A stretch of DNA of 64,000 bases from Platynereis dumerilii (GCA_026936325.1 JAPTHN010000180.1:265001-329000); one strand, 5' to 3'. Shown: positions 21,163 through 34,679, counted from the first letter of the stretch. Notes: generated by a model not told the origin, from the sequence alone. Translations and numbers: made by a program.

Positions 21163-22037
21163 ATATTAATGATGTTGCCAATGTTTCAGATATATTATTG
21201 CCAATAATTTTTGCTGATGATACTAACATATTCTTAAGAGGTAAATCGGTAGATGAAACTGTCACAAGTATGAATAGAGAAATTGCCAAAATTGTAGAAT
21301 GGCTTCATGCCAATAAGCTTTCTTTAAATGTTGAAAAAACTCATTTCATGATTTTTAGCTCTCCGAGAAGGACTTATACCAGGACAAAAGATGTCGAAAT
21401 ATACTCCAAAACAATCGAATATTGTGAACAGACGAAATTTATTGGTGTTATTCTTGATTCTAAACTGAAGTGGGATAAGCATATTACAATGTTGAAGACT
21501 AAAATAGCAAGGGGAGTGGGAATTCTAACTAAAGCTCGGAAAACTCTTACACAACCATTATTGGTAACATTATATTACAGCTTCATATATCCACATTACA
21601 CATATTGTATAGAAGTGTGGGGAAAGGCTGCGGAAACGCATTTACAATCTTTAGCAAAACTACAAAAACGCATAGTCAGGGTAATAACATCCAGTGCATT
21701 TAGAGCTGAAACAGCTCCAATATTCAAACAACTAAAGATCTTGAACATATCCAGCATATATAGTCTTAAAGTGAGTCTGTTTATGTTTAAATTTATAAAA
21801 GGACTGCTTCCTAGTATATTCAATAATATGTTTCAACATAATGTCACAACTTCAATGAGAAATACCAGACAGAAATTCAAATTGAGAACTCCTAGATGTA
21901 GGCTAACTGCAAGTCAAAAAAGTATAAAATTTCAAGGTGTGAAAGAATGGAATGATTTAGATGATGTTGTGGATCACAACTGTAGTATTCACACTTTTAA
22001 AAGAAGAACAAAACTATATTTTCTCAATAAGCAGTGA
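21163..22037 (+). pseudogene. LINE A ORF2, 3' part: RT palm, thumb and C-terminus
   Basis: Continues LINE A after the LINE B insert: INDVANVSDILLPIIFADDTN carries RT motif C (FADD), then NKLSLNVEKTHFMIFS, FIGVILDSKLKWDKH, YYSFIYPHYTYCIEVWG and LQKRIVRVITSS, ending KRRTKLYFLNKQ and a stop at 22035-22037. The frame is open from the insertion boundary. No Cys-His motif is seen at the C-terminus, unlike LINE B. The 3' untranslated region probably runs to somewhere between 22060 and 22360. Confidence 0.85.
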
Positions 22038-23453
22038 TGCGAGAAATGTTGGCACGTCTTGCCTGGCCATGGGTGACCCCAGTTCTCCTGTATGCTGTGA
22101 GGGGGACAAAGTTATCCTTGGTCCGGCACGACGCTGCACTGCGTTTCAGATATCAGGCTCATGATAATAGCAGATACTATTCTAGATCTATTTACAATAT
22201 TGTTTTTAAAAAGTACTTTGATTGATCTTTCTCATGCCGGTTGTCAAATTGTTAATAATTCAATAATAATTTTGAGGATATTTTCCTGTTTGTATCTAAT
22301 AATTATGGGAATGTAACGCAAGGAGTTTAAGCGCCATCCCTCATCCACTCTCTCTCTCTTATTGTTAAAATGTGCTATTTAAAATATAATTTTTCTCGTT
22401 TTTTTTTTTTTTCAAATCATGTTAAATGTGTAATAATCATAGTGTTGAAACTTTTGTATCAAAGGTTAAAAGGCAAATACACCTTTCAGGTGTCAGCCTG
22501 CCATTTGTACATTTGGTCCGATAAACTTGAAACTAGTGGGAATCTAAAGGTTGCCCCAAGTGAATTTGGCCTGCATTTAATACTTAGCCTGAATAAAGTT
22601 CAGTCCTGGGCATGTCATGTCTACCATAAAAACAAATTCTTCAATTTTTATTTTGCAAACATTATGGTGCACAGTAAACTTTATTCAATCTGTATCATTC
22701 GTTCTGGGAGTATAGATTGGAGATTAAAATCAAAGTAGGCCTACATGTACTCTCCGTGTCAACCAAGTCCAAACCTTTGAATGGCAAATGTGGAATCTCA
22801 TACTATTAATTCAGTCACACAAATTAAAGTGATGCTTTCCTGGTATATTTCACTACATCTTTACAATGATCCTCTGATCTTACCCCCCCCCCCTCAGATG
22901 TCTTCACGGGTCTAACGCTACTATCTTCAACTTGTCATATAAAGGCACTACCAACTTAGTAGGAACTCCCGAGCTGGTGCCAATTAATATCATGCATGGG
23001 TGAAAAAAAAAAGCATTTGGTTTGTCTCATACGCTAACGTATAGTCAGCCTATATGACAAATCTAATGGCCTTCCATCAACTCAACTTAACAGTGACTAA
23101 CAATACAGCCTTTATGGTTCCAATGTTAAAGTAGACCTGTGAGCAAGTCGAATTTGGAATTCCGCTTGCTTGACCAAAATTATGATGAGCACCACGTCAA
23201 CTGCCTCAAAAGTATGGTAGTTTAATTTGACACAATTTTTCAACTTCCAACTTATAGAGCTTTATAGTGCAGTTGTAGGCCCACATATTACAGAGCCGTC
23301 AAAGATTCACTGCTTGAATAGGCCAGATTTACATCCTCATTGGCTGCTGTGACACAGGTTTGTCAGTGGTTCCATCCAATATATGGGTAACTTACTTAAA
23401 AATTAAAAAGATAAAATATGTGCAATGCAATCATCTCAACTCATAAATACTGA
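22038..23453. other. LINE A 3' tail and non-coding DNA
   Basis: The first part is probably the LINE A 3' untranslated region. Later sequence has a C run (22885-22894) and poly-A/T stretches. No gene is seen. Confidence 0.4.
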
Positions 23454-23828
23454 CAGCCTGTCACTTTGATATAGAAACAGAGAGGACTGTTGCACTGTGA
23501 AAATGGCTCTTTGTGTGTCATCATGCCAATGATTTTTCATGATCATACCCAATACTTTCAATGTTAATTTGATTTAAGGAGACTAATCCCGCTTGTTGGT
23601 GTCAGCCAAACGAAAGGATTATGCGTCTGATTTTCACTCTGAAGCAAGTTTAGACAAGTCAAATGACCTTCTCTTGATCATGACTGGCTGATCAAACAGC
23701 CTCTATGTTTAAAATGTTTCCCGTGTTGAAAGTAGAGAAAATGACACTTCATCGGCTATCATGAGTCACAGAGTGCATTTTTCACAGTGAACTTGTCCTC
23801 ATTTTTTCTTTATCAAAGTGACAGGCTG
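23454..23828. mobile_element. Small inverted-repeat element (MITE)
   Basis: The left end CAGCCTGTCACTTTGATA-TAGAAA and the right end TTTCTTTATCAAAGTGACAGGCTG are inverse repeats with one mismatch in about 23. The right flank is TA; the left flank is GA, so a TA duplication is possible but damaged. The 375-bp interior is non-coding. Confidence 0.65.
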
Positions 23829-24534
23829 TAATGGCTGATCTAATTTGCCATGTGCATTTAATTCTAAACCTACTAAGAATAAGAATAATAAGAGACAACT
23901 CTACCCTTTTCAAGTCCATCTCATTCTGACTATCTCTCTATCTATTTCATTGTATTCTGTCATATTCCCTCCAATTTACAGGAAACTTACTTACGTTTTT
24001 AAAAACTCCTGATATGCCAATCTAGCACTCGGCCAGCTAATTTAATATTAATTTGCCATACATTTGAAGCCGTAAAGCCCTTTATTTTCCCTATAATTTC
24101 GTCACAAAACCTGCATAAAACCCTATAAATTTCACGGAAAACTTCCTATAAAATCCCTATATTTTTTTACTGGGACGCTGGGAGTTGCATTGGATAACTA
24201 GGATTTGGTGTTGACCAATCATATGCCTTTGATTGCTGCTATATATATCTAGTTGCAGTGGTAAATATACCACAACATTGTTAATAATGCTCAGATTTGA
24301 ATTAAAATTTCATGATTTGTGTTAAGTGGCATATCATACACTTTTCTTAAAAATAAACATTATTATCTGCATTATTCTAAGTTTTTAGTTTTTAAAGAAT
24401 TGCCGATTTCTGCTAATGAAGGGCAATTAAACTGTAATTAGGGTTTCTAATCTCAATGTTATTCTGAATGTAATAAATGGCCCATTTAAAAACGAACATT
24501 TATAACCCTATTCAAATACCAGTCAGGGATGTTA
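23829..24534. other. Non-coding stretch
   Basis: AT-rich DNA with no gene, RNA or clear repeat seen. Confidence 0.4.
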
Positions 24535-25352
24535 TAGTCCTTGTCATACTTACGTGGAATCTCAAGTTTTTTTCTATGCTGTTGAACTGTGATGTCAGAG
24601 ATGACTCTATTCTAGCATTACAATATATGTAAATTAATTACAAGCTGTGATGTCATTTCAAACTGGGTCAGATTCCCCAGCTGCTAACCAATGCGAATCC
24701 ACCAAACTGAGCATCACAGTTTCAACTCAGTGTCAGAGTTAAAATTGGGTCTGGGAAAAACCCATGCAAGTTTGACATCACAGCCTCTCAGCCAATGGGC
24801 TGCCAGAACAAATATACATACCATGAGCCATGTGTTTACAAACAAATTGTCAAAGCCTTCTGTTTATACCAACTTCCATCAAAGTTTAAAGTTGTAAGTT
24901 AGCAAGTTTGTAGATTTATCAAACAACTCTGTGGGGATTATAACAGTTGTCTACTGTGAATGCTCACAAAGCTGCAATTTGGTAGGATTAGACTGGTGAT
25001 TGCTGTGATAAATCATTGGGATCAAAAATGTAATGCTTCCTTCAATATCTCAATGTTTGAACTGTGATGACGTAGTTTACGGTCAGCCCATTGGCTATCA
25101 AGCTGTGATGACGTAGTTGTGGGGGCTATCCCTGATAAAACTCTTACTCTGACACTGTGTTGAAACTGTGACGCTCAGTTCAGGAGGATCAACATTGGCT
25201 AGAAGCTGGGGAATCTGACCCAGTTTGAAATGACATCACAGCTTGTACTTAATTTACATATATTGCAATGCTAGAATAGAGTGATCTCTGACATCACAGT
25301 TCAACAACATAGAAAAAAAACTTGAGATTCCACGTAAGTATGACAAGGACTG
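24535..25352. mobile_element. Foldback element with long inverted repeats, TA-flanked
   Basis: The first about 270 bp (from tagtccttgtcatacttacg) are repeated in inverse at the right end (...cgtaagtatgacaaggactg). The arms share words such as aactgtgatgtcagaga, caagctgtgatgtcattt and gggtcagattccccagct. Both ends are flanked by TA, as in Tc1/mariner-type MITEs. No transposase frame is present. Several copies of TGATGTCA or TGATGACGT occur in each arm. Confidence 0.8.
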
Positions 25353-25743
25353 TAATAAACTTTGAAAATACTCAGCTTTGTGACAACGTGTACACATAAT
25401 TAGTGCCTGCATTTGAATAATTTAATTTATTTCATGACATTTATACCTTAGGCCTAATTAATCTGTTATTTTACTCAATATCCAGAACTTAATTGTTTGG
25501 GAAAATTATGGACAATTAAAGAACTTTAAGATGATTAAACAGTCGAAAAAGAAATTAGTAATTGAAATCAACACTGACACATCCCTTGATATATAGGCCT
25601 ACAAAGAACATTGTCCTGCAAATGGCAATTAAGGGTTTGAAATGCCATGAAAGATTACCAGAGAGCAATTGGCACCTGAGAGTCATCTGACACCCTTTGG
25701 ATCAATTGCTATGCAGTACTGAGCCCCACATACTGCCACTATT
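25353..25743. other. Non-coding stretch
   Basis: AT-rich DNA with taggcctaatt and taggcctac words; no gene seen. Confidence 0.4.
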
Positions 25744-25895
25744 GATATTCCGCTCTTTACAGTTCCGTGTTTTACAGTTCCGCATTTTACAGTTCCGTTT
25801 TTTACAGTTCCGCATTTTACAATTCCGCATTTTACAGTTCCGCGGAATACAGATATTCCGTTCCGTTAATTCCGTTCCGTTCCGCCAATTACAGA
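25744..25895 (-). repeat. Minisatellite, inverse copy of 9655-9795
   Basis: Tandem tttacagttccgca units with a final ttccgttccgttaattccg stretch and the flank tacagacgccc. In the reverse orientation this is the unit and flank seen at 9655-9795. Confidence 0.8.
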
Positions 25896-27433
25896 CGCCC
25901 TGTATGGATTTACTTTCTTGCTATTGTATTAGAGCTCATTGCAGATTGGTGGTTCAGTGGAAATCTTGTTTTTTAGTGGCGTCAGCCAGCTGTTACACTA
26001 AGCATTTTGGCTAATCTTGTTAGCACTCTGGTGATCGTCCTCTCTCACCAATCTCATTCAAACTTAAAATACAGTCTGAATGGCATTTTTCCTTGAGCCC
26101 AGTCGATTTTGGTGTTCCACTGTTACGAAAAATAAATTAAATAAGAAACTAAATAGACTGAAATTCAAGGGTCAGGGGTCAGCCGAATCTTAGGACTTCG
26201 CTTCGTGCATTTCCGGGAGAGGGGCGTGGCACGTGAGCAATCCCTATAGGCCTATCCAGGATTTTCGCGCCGTTTCATATACATATCAATTCGCGGCAAC
26301 CAACCTGCAATGAAACACTGCTTCTCTGCCTAACTGTGTGTCTTATCAAAATTCCTTTGTTCTATAATATTAGGCTTGACTGAATACCACTTAATATGTC
26401 ACTATGCGTCAAGTGCAATTTACCTTCACACCTGTCAAAACACAATTAAACTCATACGTCAATGACAATCAGAGAACTACCCAATTTAATCATCCCTTTG
26501 ACCTTCACTATCTTTTATAATTTTTTTGCACTTTAAATGAATGATGATGAATCTGTTGATACATATATATGAATAGATACACAGATAGATAGAAAAGTAA
26601 ATGGAAGCCCCATAGATACATAGTAATTCAAACTATCAATTCTTTCTCCCTTTATCAACTGCTATTTACCTTCGAACCTAAACTCATCCTTACAGGTAAA
26701 TTCGTCCTTACCAAATTAAAGCATTCTCTCCACATTCCACATCTTTGCACTTTCTCCATTTTACCCCACATCTACAACATTCAAACCTGCATCTCACATT
26801 ACTTCACCACCGCTACTTTGCAGTTTCATTATCATAGGACATAAGACATAAGAATTTATTTATCCTCATAAACATGAGATTACATAAAACATTATAAACA
26901 TAATAAAAGCAGTAAAAAAAAAAAATTATACAAAATAAATGTCAAATAGCAAAGAGCAATTCAGTGGCAGGTCCTCCAAATGACTCAGACCTCTAATACC
27001 AATTAGCAAGTTGTCAGGTGTAGGTAAATTACGATTGAAATTTGAAGAGCAATTAATTTGGAATGACTAGTTGTGTCTACACATCAAACATTGCAAGACT
27101 CTCAGGACTGAAGTAATGCTTTAATAAACCTCAATTCAATAATATGATTATAATAGTCAATTAACCTAAAAAACGAAATTGTCTATTCGTAGTGTATGAA
27201 TTCTATTATATCTAAAATGCACACTGTATAAATTCTTGCTGCAGCATTAAGTTATCCAGAGCTTGGGTCTTTGAAATAACATATTTAACAAATTCAGAAA
27301 ACATCTATTTATTAACATTATTTAATAGAGACTTCAAGAAAATCATTCACTTTACAGTTGATCAAATTTTTATGCACATCTCCGCTGGCTTATTATTAAA
27401 TGGTAATAATTTCAAAGATTTTTGCACAGTTCA
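25896..27433. other. Non-coding stretch with a possible LINE 3' end
   Basis: No gene. Around 26835-26940 the minus strand reads like a LINE tail: T/A-rich, ending in repeated CTTATGT words (gacataagacataag on the plus strand). The remaining sequence is AT-rich. Confidence 0.35.
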
Positions 27434-27438
27434 CAAGT

Positions 27439-28816
27439 CACTGTGGCAAAACTGGACGAGGGTAACTGAGTTACCCTCGTCCCTAAAATAGCCTTAAATA
27501 TTATGTAATCATGAATATGAGCTTATTAGTGATTCCCCAAGTTATTCAAGTTGTGTATGACCATTGTCAGGCATTCAAAATAACATTACAAGAAATAGCA
27601 AGTGCCGATTCAGGCTGTGTGACTCTAGAAATGGCTTAAAGCACCTCCGAAATGACGAGGGTAACTGCATCTCGAGACGAGGGTAACTGTAACCATGCTT
27701 GTTGCTATGACGAGGGTAATTGCCCATTGTCAGTCAGAGTTAATATCCTTAAACTCAATTTGAATAGACTACAGGAATTGTCCAGATATACCAATACCCT
27801 CACAAAAGCTACAAAAAGTGTTATTCAAACATTAAGTACAGAATTCTTGTAGCATACTGTATATTAACTGAAAAAACGGAGCATACAGCTCTTGCTCTAC
27901 CATTTATACATTGTACACTTGATACGTACTATACACTGATAAAGGCCTTTTCGCTAAATTCTATAAAAATCAATTTGGACCTTTAGAATTAACTTGAAGA
28001 GTTGGCGAGAGCATGCAGTGCTCAAAGTTTAAAGTTTGAAATCTTCCTTTGTGTCTGAGAAGCCAAATTAGTTGAATTTAATTATTATTAACTGATTTGT
28101 TTTTAACTCTTACTGACTTTGAAATATGGCTTTTATTCTTCTTTTCTAAAATACTGACTTTAGTTTAAAAATCAATATAAGTCAGATATAAAATGTTGAC
28201 AAAAACATGTAAACACTGTATATATAGATTTTTATTTTTGTCGTTTTTGTTTGTATGGGGATATATATGCTGATTTGAATTTTACCCTGTACTCATGGTA
28301 TCCCATCACTTTGCGATTCACTTTAAAATATCCTTAAGATTGAGTTTTTTACCACCTCGTTGTTTAAGAGGAATGTTGGCAAAGCTTGGTACAGTCGACG
28401 AAATACAAGTGCTTACAGAAATGCACTGGGAGGTTGCTTGTGAGTTCATATATCCCTATTCTTGGCATGTTATCCTATATGTACTTGCATTGCTATCATC
28501 ACTAAGGTCACCAATTACCAAAAGACAGATTAGTAGTATCTTTCAATGGGATGGATGGCACCTATTGGGATGTCATTAATGTCTACAAACAGCTTTACGT
28601 AAGAACGGTACTTGTAATTCTTTGACTGTAACACTTTTGAGGTAGGCTGTTTCACCTCTCTCATTGTGATATCCAAAGCGAGTGTTGATAAATTCAAAAG
28701 CTTAAAAAACCAAAGACAGGGAGGGAACGTAGGAAGATGGGAAAAAAAGAAGAAAGGAAAGAAATGAAGGAAAGATGGAAAAAGGGCGGGAAGGAAGGAA
28801 GACAGATCATGTCATG

Positions 28817-28908
<92 letters not shown>

Positions 28909-30563
28909 TTATTTGTTGTCAAGTAAAACCTAATGGACCCCAGAAAAGCAAAAAATGTTTAGCAGTGACCATTTTACATAAAATTTGAAATACAAAAAAT
29001 TGAGAGAAAAATCAAGAATATTCAATGGAATCTGATTTTCAATGAAGCAAGGCTTGATCATTGTAATAGACCAGCAGCAAATTGATGATGTTGGCGTGTT
29101 GCTGAAAGATCCATGTAGATAGATAGGCTGGTAGATAGGAAGATATATAGATATGATATCTAAGATAGATATGGTGATCTATCTACAAGCACTTCTTAAA
29201 GTGTGTGCACTTTTTTCACTTTTGGTATCAGAAAAGATAAACAAACTATTCAAAATCAGAGTTCACCGCCTTTACTAATTTTAAAACTTTGTATGAAAAT
29301 CTCCTTGCGCAAGCAACATTGTATCTTCCATAGGGTGGTCCACATTCCTATGGGAAAAATCAAATCTCCTAAAACCCCAAATTTGAAAGTAGAAATTGAT
29401 GACCACATAAGTAAAACTCACGCAAAATTTTAGCCAGATCGGTCATTATTTAGAGGTGGCACAAAGCCTTTGAACTTAATAATGTAATTCCCCATTCGAG
29501 CAACTGAAAAAATGGTCAATTTAATTGTCAAGGTCTTCCTCCGAACTTCCGAAGTGAATATTTTTAAACGTTTTTTTAATATGTGATAAAGTTGGCATGG
29601 CAAAGTAATATCTGGGGGTTATTTTTTATTTATTATTCATAGTTAGTGAAATTTTTGCCTGTTTTTAATTAATTGACCGATATAACACCTGTGCTGACCT
29701 GCTACGAAACTTCCTAAGTCAAAAAGTATCAGGAGTAGATTGCCCATGGGCATCCTTGACATACTGAAAAAAGGTTATTTTATCAGAATAATTGACAATT
29801 ATTGCAAGATTTGCGAATACCAATGATTTTGAGATAACCTGCAGGGGGAATTACATGTTAAACTTCAACGGCCTTGTGCCACCTCTAAATATTAGTTGAT
29901 ATTGCTGAAATTTTTACTCAATGTCTTCTATCGATATAAGATCTCAATGTAAGATTCAAATCAGGGAAAGTGTTTTTGGACCACCCCAATCTTCCATTTA
30001 TACCAGGATCTGTTGAGATATCGAATTCACCCACAGTAATACAAATGTATCCCATACCTTCTAAATATTACTGGCGATTTCATTACCATGCGATTCTTGT
30101 CATTCACACTTGGCTGTGAGGAATCAATGCTAAACCAGCAATTACTACGTCAGGTGTGACGTTCTGTTGTTTATAAGCCAATCAGATTGACTAAAAATGG
30201 CATGTATTTGGTGGATCTGGAACCTAAGAATCGCGTACTAATGAAATCACCTGTAACTGGACGATACTCAAAATTTATGGCTTATTACTTTTTAGGATAT
30301 ATTTGGCTTCATTTGAAGTGGCATGGATATAATGTACACAAAAACACCACTTCTTTCTGTTTCCACATTGGTTCAATGCACAATTTACAAGCAGTTACCC
30401 TCGTCACCAATCACAGTTACCTTAGTCATTCAATTTTGAGAAAAGCAGTTACCCTCGTCTCTCTTTAACATGGGATCCAATGGGATGACCTAGTTTTTTC
30501 GATTTATTTTGAGAAATTGAGACGAGGGTAACTCAGTTACCCTCGTCCAGTTTTGCCACAGTG
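27439..30563. mobile_element. 3.1-kb inverted-repeat transposon with CACTGTG ends and 5-bp duplication (Transib/RAG-like candidate)
   Basis: The terminal inverted repeats are 43 bp and perfect (27439-27481 and 30521-30563), starting CACTGTGGCAAAACTGG. They are flanked on both sides by CAAGT (27434-27438 and 30564-30568). Each repeat itself contains a palindrome, GACGAGGGTAACT-N-AGTTACCCTCGTC. Extra GACGAGGGTAACTG copies lie inside both ends (27654-27722 and, inverse, 30391-30462). A 5-bp duplication with CAC-starting ends fits the Transib/RAG superfamily; CACTA (2-3 bp) and Chapaev (4 bp) duplications do not match these flanks. Internal frames are short and none looks like a transposase, so the copy is non-autonomous or its gene has decayed. 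A GATA tract lies within. Confidence 0.75.
28814..28907. repeat. (GATA)n microsatellite
   Basis: About 23 uninterrupted gata units, preceded by a purine-rich gaaagaaggaag stretch. It lies inside the 27439-30563 element. Confidence 0.95.
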
Positions 30564-30613
30564 CAAGTGCTATCCAAGGCTGATGACCAGTCATGAATCT
30601 TTGACGCCGCTTA

Positions 30614-31131
30614 TTATCGTTTTCATAGCTACATGTTTTTCAAGTTTGCAATTTGCTTCATTCCAAAACTGTGATGTCAGAGATTAATTTAATAATTTTG
30701 TTTATTACAAGCACGTATTTCAGGAAACTGACAAAGGGCAGTGACACATGGATGATGTATGTTTCACTATGCACTGTGACTGAACCAAACAGACTACTTA
30801 GCCTCAAAGGAGAGTTGCAATTACTGAAAAGAAAGTTGTTTGAAATTGTGATGACTGGTGTATTGTGAAAAACAGCAACACATTTTGTTTGGAAAACAAT
30901 GAGGTGCAGCACACACTCAGCTTAAACATGCGTTGTTTGTTGTGGTTGTTCACAAATAGTAACATTGCCTGACAGTTTTAAATTCCTTTGTCATTACCTG
31001 TGATGTCAAACTCTGAACTGATATGTCACAGATTGAAGATTAGACCAATCACATTGACAGATACCTGATGATGTCACAGTTTAACTGCAATACAAAGTTT
31101 TCAAAAAATCACATAGCTATGAAAACGATAA
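30614..31131. mobile_element. TA-flanked MITE, copy 2
   Basis: Ends TTATCGTTTTCATAGCTA and AGCTATGAAAACGATAA, with TA on both sides. Interior shared with 8843-9568, about 200 bp shorter. The 518-bp element begins 50 bp after the CACTGTG element. Its right two thirds were copied again in the tandem duplication (to 32768). Confidence 0.75.
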
Positions 31132-31998
31132 TAAAGTGCTTGCACGTTATTTTTTCATTTTAAACTTCCAAACTGGCTTTGCCACGTCATACACAGTTAC
31201 CTGTTTGTCTTCCAATCCTCTTATCAGGTGCATATCTTGGAAACAAAGTTAAATAGTTTGTTTATTGACACTTATGCTGACAGGTATGTCACAATCATGC
31301 TAACTTAACCAATAAACAGTAACTTATGCAAACAAATCGTTAAAACACTTTTAAGCCAGTGACATCACATGGCCAAGTTGACAGTTAATTTTGAAAATGA
31401 TGTGGGCCGCTGATCAGCAAAGATCTATAAGCTTTAGACTGTTAATTGTGTCAGGGAGCTCTAGTTTGTGTAATATCTGTGTATGTCGGCAAATATAAGG
31501 TTGAAGGGTTCAGATAAACCAGAACAAGACATTTTAAAAACGTTTTGGCTAAACAGGTAAAAATGGCTAAAATGTGTTCTTTCCCAATAAAAACATTTTT
31601 AAAACTTTCTGAGAAATGTTCTGGAAAACCTAAAAAAGGCAGGAAAACTTTTAACACAGAACCTAAACTAGGGATTTTTCCCGAAGGGACTAAAAATTTA
31701 GGGAGGATGCCTTAAAAGTGCCTTAAGAGGTACTAAGCTTAGGGAAGGTACTAAAATGATGCCTAAAGGTTCCCTAGACCCATTAGGCAGTCCCTAGACA
31801 GTATTATCTGTATAATGTTATCTCTCAAATGAGATTAAAACAAATAACATGAGATTAAAACAAATAACATGAGCTAAATAGACTGATGTTTCGTGGTGTT
31901 TTAAAAGCAAATGTCAAGGATGGTCAGTCAGCAGTTCACAGCTATATATTCTGTAGCATAAATGCAAAATTTAACTCTGGCCATGCAATTGATATCGA

Positions 31999-32407
<409 letters not shown>

Positions 32408-33640
32408 TCACTGTGACTGAACCAAACAGACTACTTAGCCTCAAAGGAGAGTTGCAATTACTGAAAAGAAAGTTGTTTGAAATTGTGATGACTGGTGTAT
32501 TGTGAAAAACAGCAACACATTTTGTTTGGAAAACAATGAGGTGCAGCACACACTCAGCTTAAACATGCGTTGTTTGTTGTGGTTGTTCACAAATAGTAAC
32601 ATTGCCTGACAGTTTTAAATTCCTTTGTCATTACCTGTGATGTCAAACTCTGAACTGATATGTCACAGATTGAAGATTAGACCAATCACATTGACAGATA
32701 CCCGATGATGTCACAGTTTAACTGCAATACAAAGTTTTCAAAAAATCACATAGCTATGAAAACGATAATAAAGTGCTTGCACGTTATTTTTTCATTTTAA
32801 ACTTCCAAACTGGCTTTGCCACGTCATACACAGTTACCTGTTTGTCTTCCAATCCTCTTATCAGGTGCATATCTTGGAAACAAAGTTAAATAGTTTGTTT
32901 ATTGACACTTATGCTGACAGGTATGTCACAATCATGCTAACTTAACCAATAAACAGTAACTTATGCAAACAAATCGTTAAAACACTTTTAAGCCAGTGAC
33001 ATCACATGGCCAAGTTGACAGTTAATTTTGAAAATGATGTGGGCCGCTGATCAGCAAAGATCTATAAGCTTTAGACTGTTAATTGTGTCAGGGAGCTCTA
33101 GTTTGTGTAATATCTGTGTATGTCGGCAAATATAAGGTTGAAGGGTTCAGATAAACCAGAACAAGACATTTTAAAAACGTTTTGGCTAAACAGGTAAAAA
33201 TGGCTAAAATGTGTTCTTTCCCAATAAAAACATTTTTAAAACTTTCTGAGAAATGTTCTGGAAAACCTAAAAAAGGCAGGAAAACTTTTAACACAGAACC
33301 TAAACTAGGGATTTTTCCCGAAGGGACTAAAAATTTAGGGAGGATGCCTTAAAAGTGCCTTAAGAGGTACTAAGCTTAGGGAAGGTACTAAAATGATGCC
33401 TAAAGGTTCCCTAGACCCATTAGGCAGTCCCTAGACAGTATTACCTGTATAATGTTATCTCTCAAATGAGATTAAAACAAATAACATGAGATTAAAACAA
33501 ATAACATGAGCTAAATAGACTGATGTTTCGTGGTGTTTTAAAAGCAAATGTCAAGGATGGTCAGTCAGCAGTTCACAGCTATATATTCTGTAGCATAAAT
33601 GCAAAATTTAACTCTGGCCATGCAATTGATATCGAATAAG

Positions 33641-33641
<1 letters not shown>

Positions 33642-33684
<43 letters not shown>

Positions 33685-33815
33685 GGATGGATGGATGGAT
33701 GGATGGATGGATGGATGGATGGATGGATGGATGGATGGATGGATGGACGTATGGATGGATAAACAGATAGATAGATAGATATACCAGCCAGCGATAGACA
33801 GACAGACAGACAGAC

Positions 33816-33868
<53 letters not shown>

Positions 33869-33880
33869 GATAGATAGATT

Positions 33881-33971
<91 letters not shown>

Positions 33972-34000
33972 TGATAGATAGATTGATAGAGTGATAGATA
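33642..34000. repeat. Compound GATA/GATG/GACA microsatellite, unit 2
   Basis: Same order of blocks as 31999-32407, with fewer units. Confidence 0.95.
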
Positions 34001-34001
34001 T

Positions 34002-34679
34002 CATTCATTTGATTTGAATAGAATTATTTGATGTTAATCTGGTTTCTGACATTCAATGTTTTGTGTTTCTTATAAAACTTGGTGAGAATCGTAACCATAG
34101 TAGATAGATAAGTAGTTAGATATACAGGTAGAGAGGCTGATAGAGAAAGGTACATGAACAGATAGATAAATTTATAGGTACCTGGAAATTGATACATATA
34201 TACAATGGCAATCGGTTGGTGAAGAAAATCATTTTGATATGTTTTAGAACATTGTTCGATGAATGTAATCGAATGATCAATATGATAAATCAGATAGCTG
34301 ATTGGAATGAATGGATGAAGTTGCACTGTGAGATCAGACTCAGACTCACTCTCAGTCGTAATTTATTTAGACATTATACAACATTACATTAAAAAACAAA
34401 CAAATATATAAAGAGAGAGGAGACCCTCCCAAAGCACTATGTGCCGCTACTGGAAGGCCACCTATACATCATATTTATTTTATACTTCTACCAAGCACGT
34501 CCATGTGAGTCGTCAGGCATCCAGCTCCAACATTGCCCTTCAGGTTTAATTAATAAAAAATAAAAAAATAAAAGAAAGTAATTCAAGTTTTTGAACCGAA
34601 AATATCTATATATGGAATAGTATTGATCAATTGTGCTGCCAACAGGGGGAAATTACAAATCAAAGTTGGGTACACTTTA
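34002..34679. other. Non-coding stretch
   Basis: Flanking DNA after the duplication. No gene; a possible decayed LINE 3' region near 34340-34420. Confidence 0.35.

Larger units (their letters stand above)
11211..22037 (+). mobile_element. LINE A: non-LTR retrotransposon with NADAR ORF1, interrupted by LINE B
   Basis: Two-ORF LINE of the CR1/L2 group. ORF1 is at 11211-12407. ORF2 starts at 12759, is cut at about 15195 and resumes at about 21163, ending at 22037. The coordinates cover coding parts only; leader and 3' tail extend beyond. Without the inserted LINE B the element is roughly 5 kb. The reading GPLLFLIY before the insert and INDV after it shows that the insertion lies inside the RT domain, between the PQGS block and the FADD block. 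Apart from the insertion I see one clear frame lesion, near 15130, so LINE A was probably active not long before. Confidence 0.88.
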
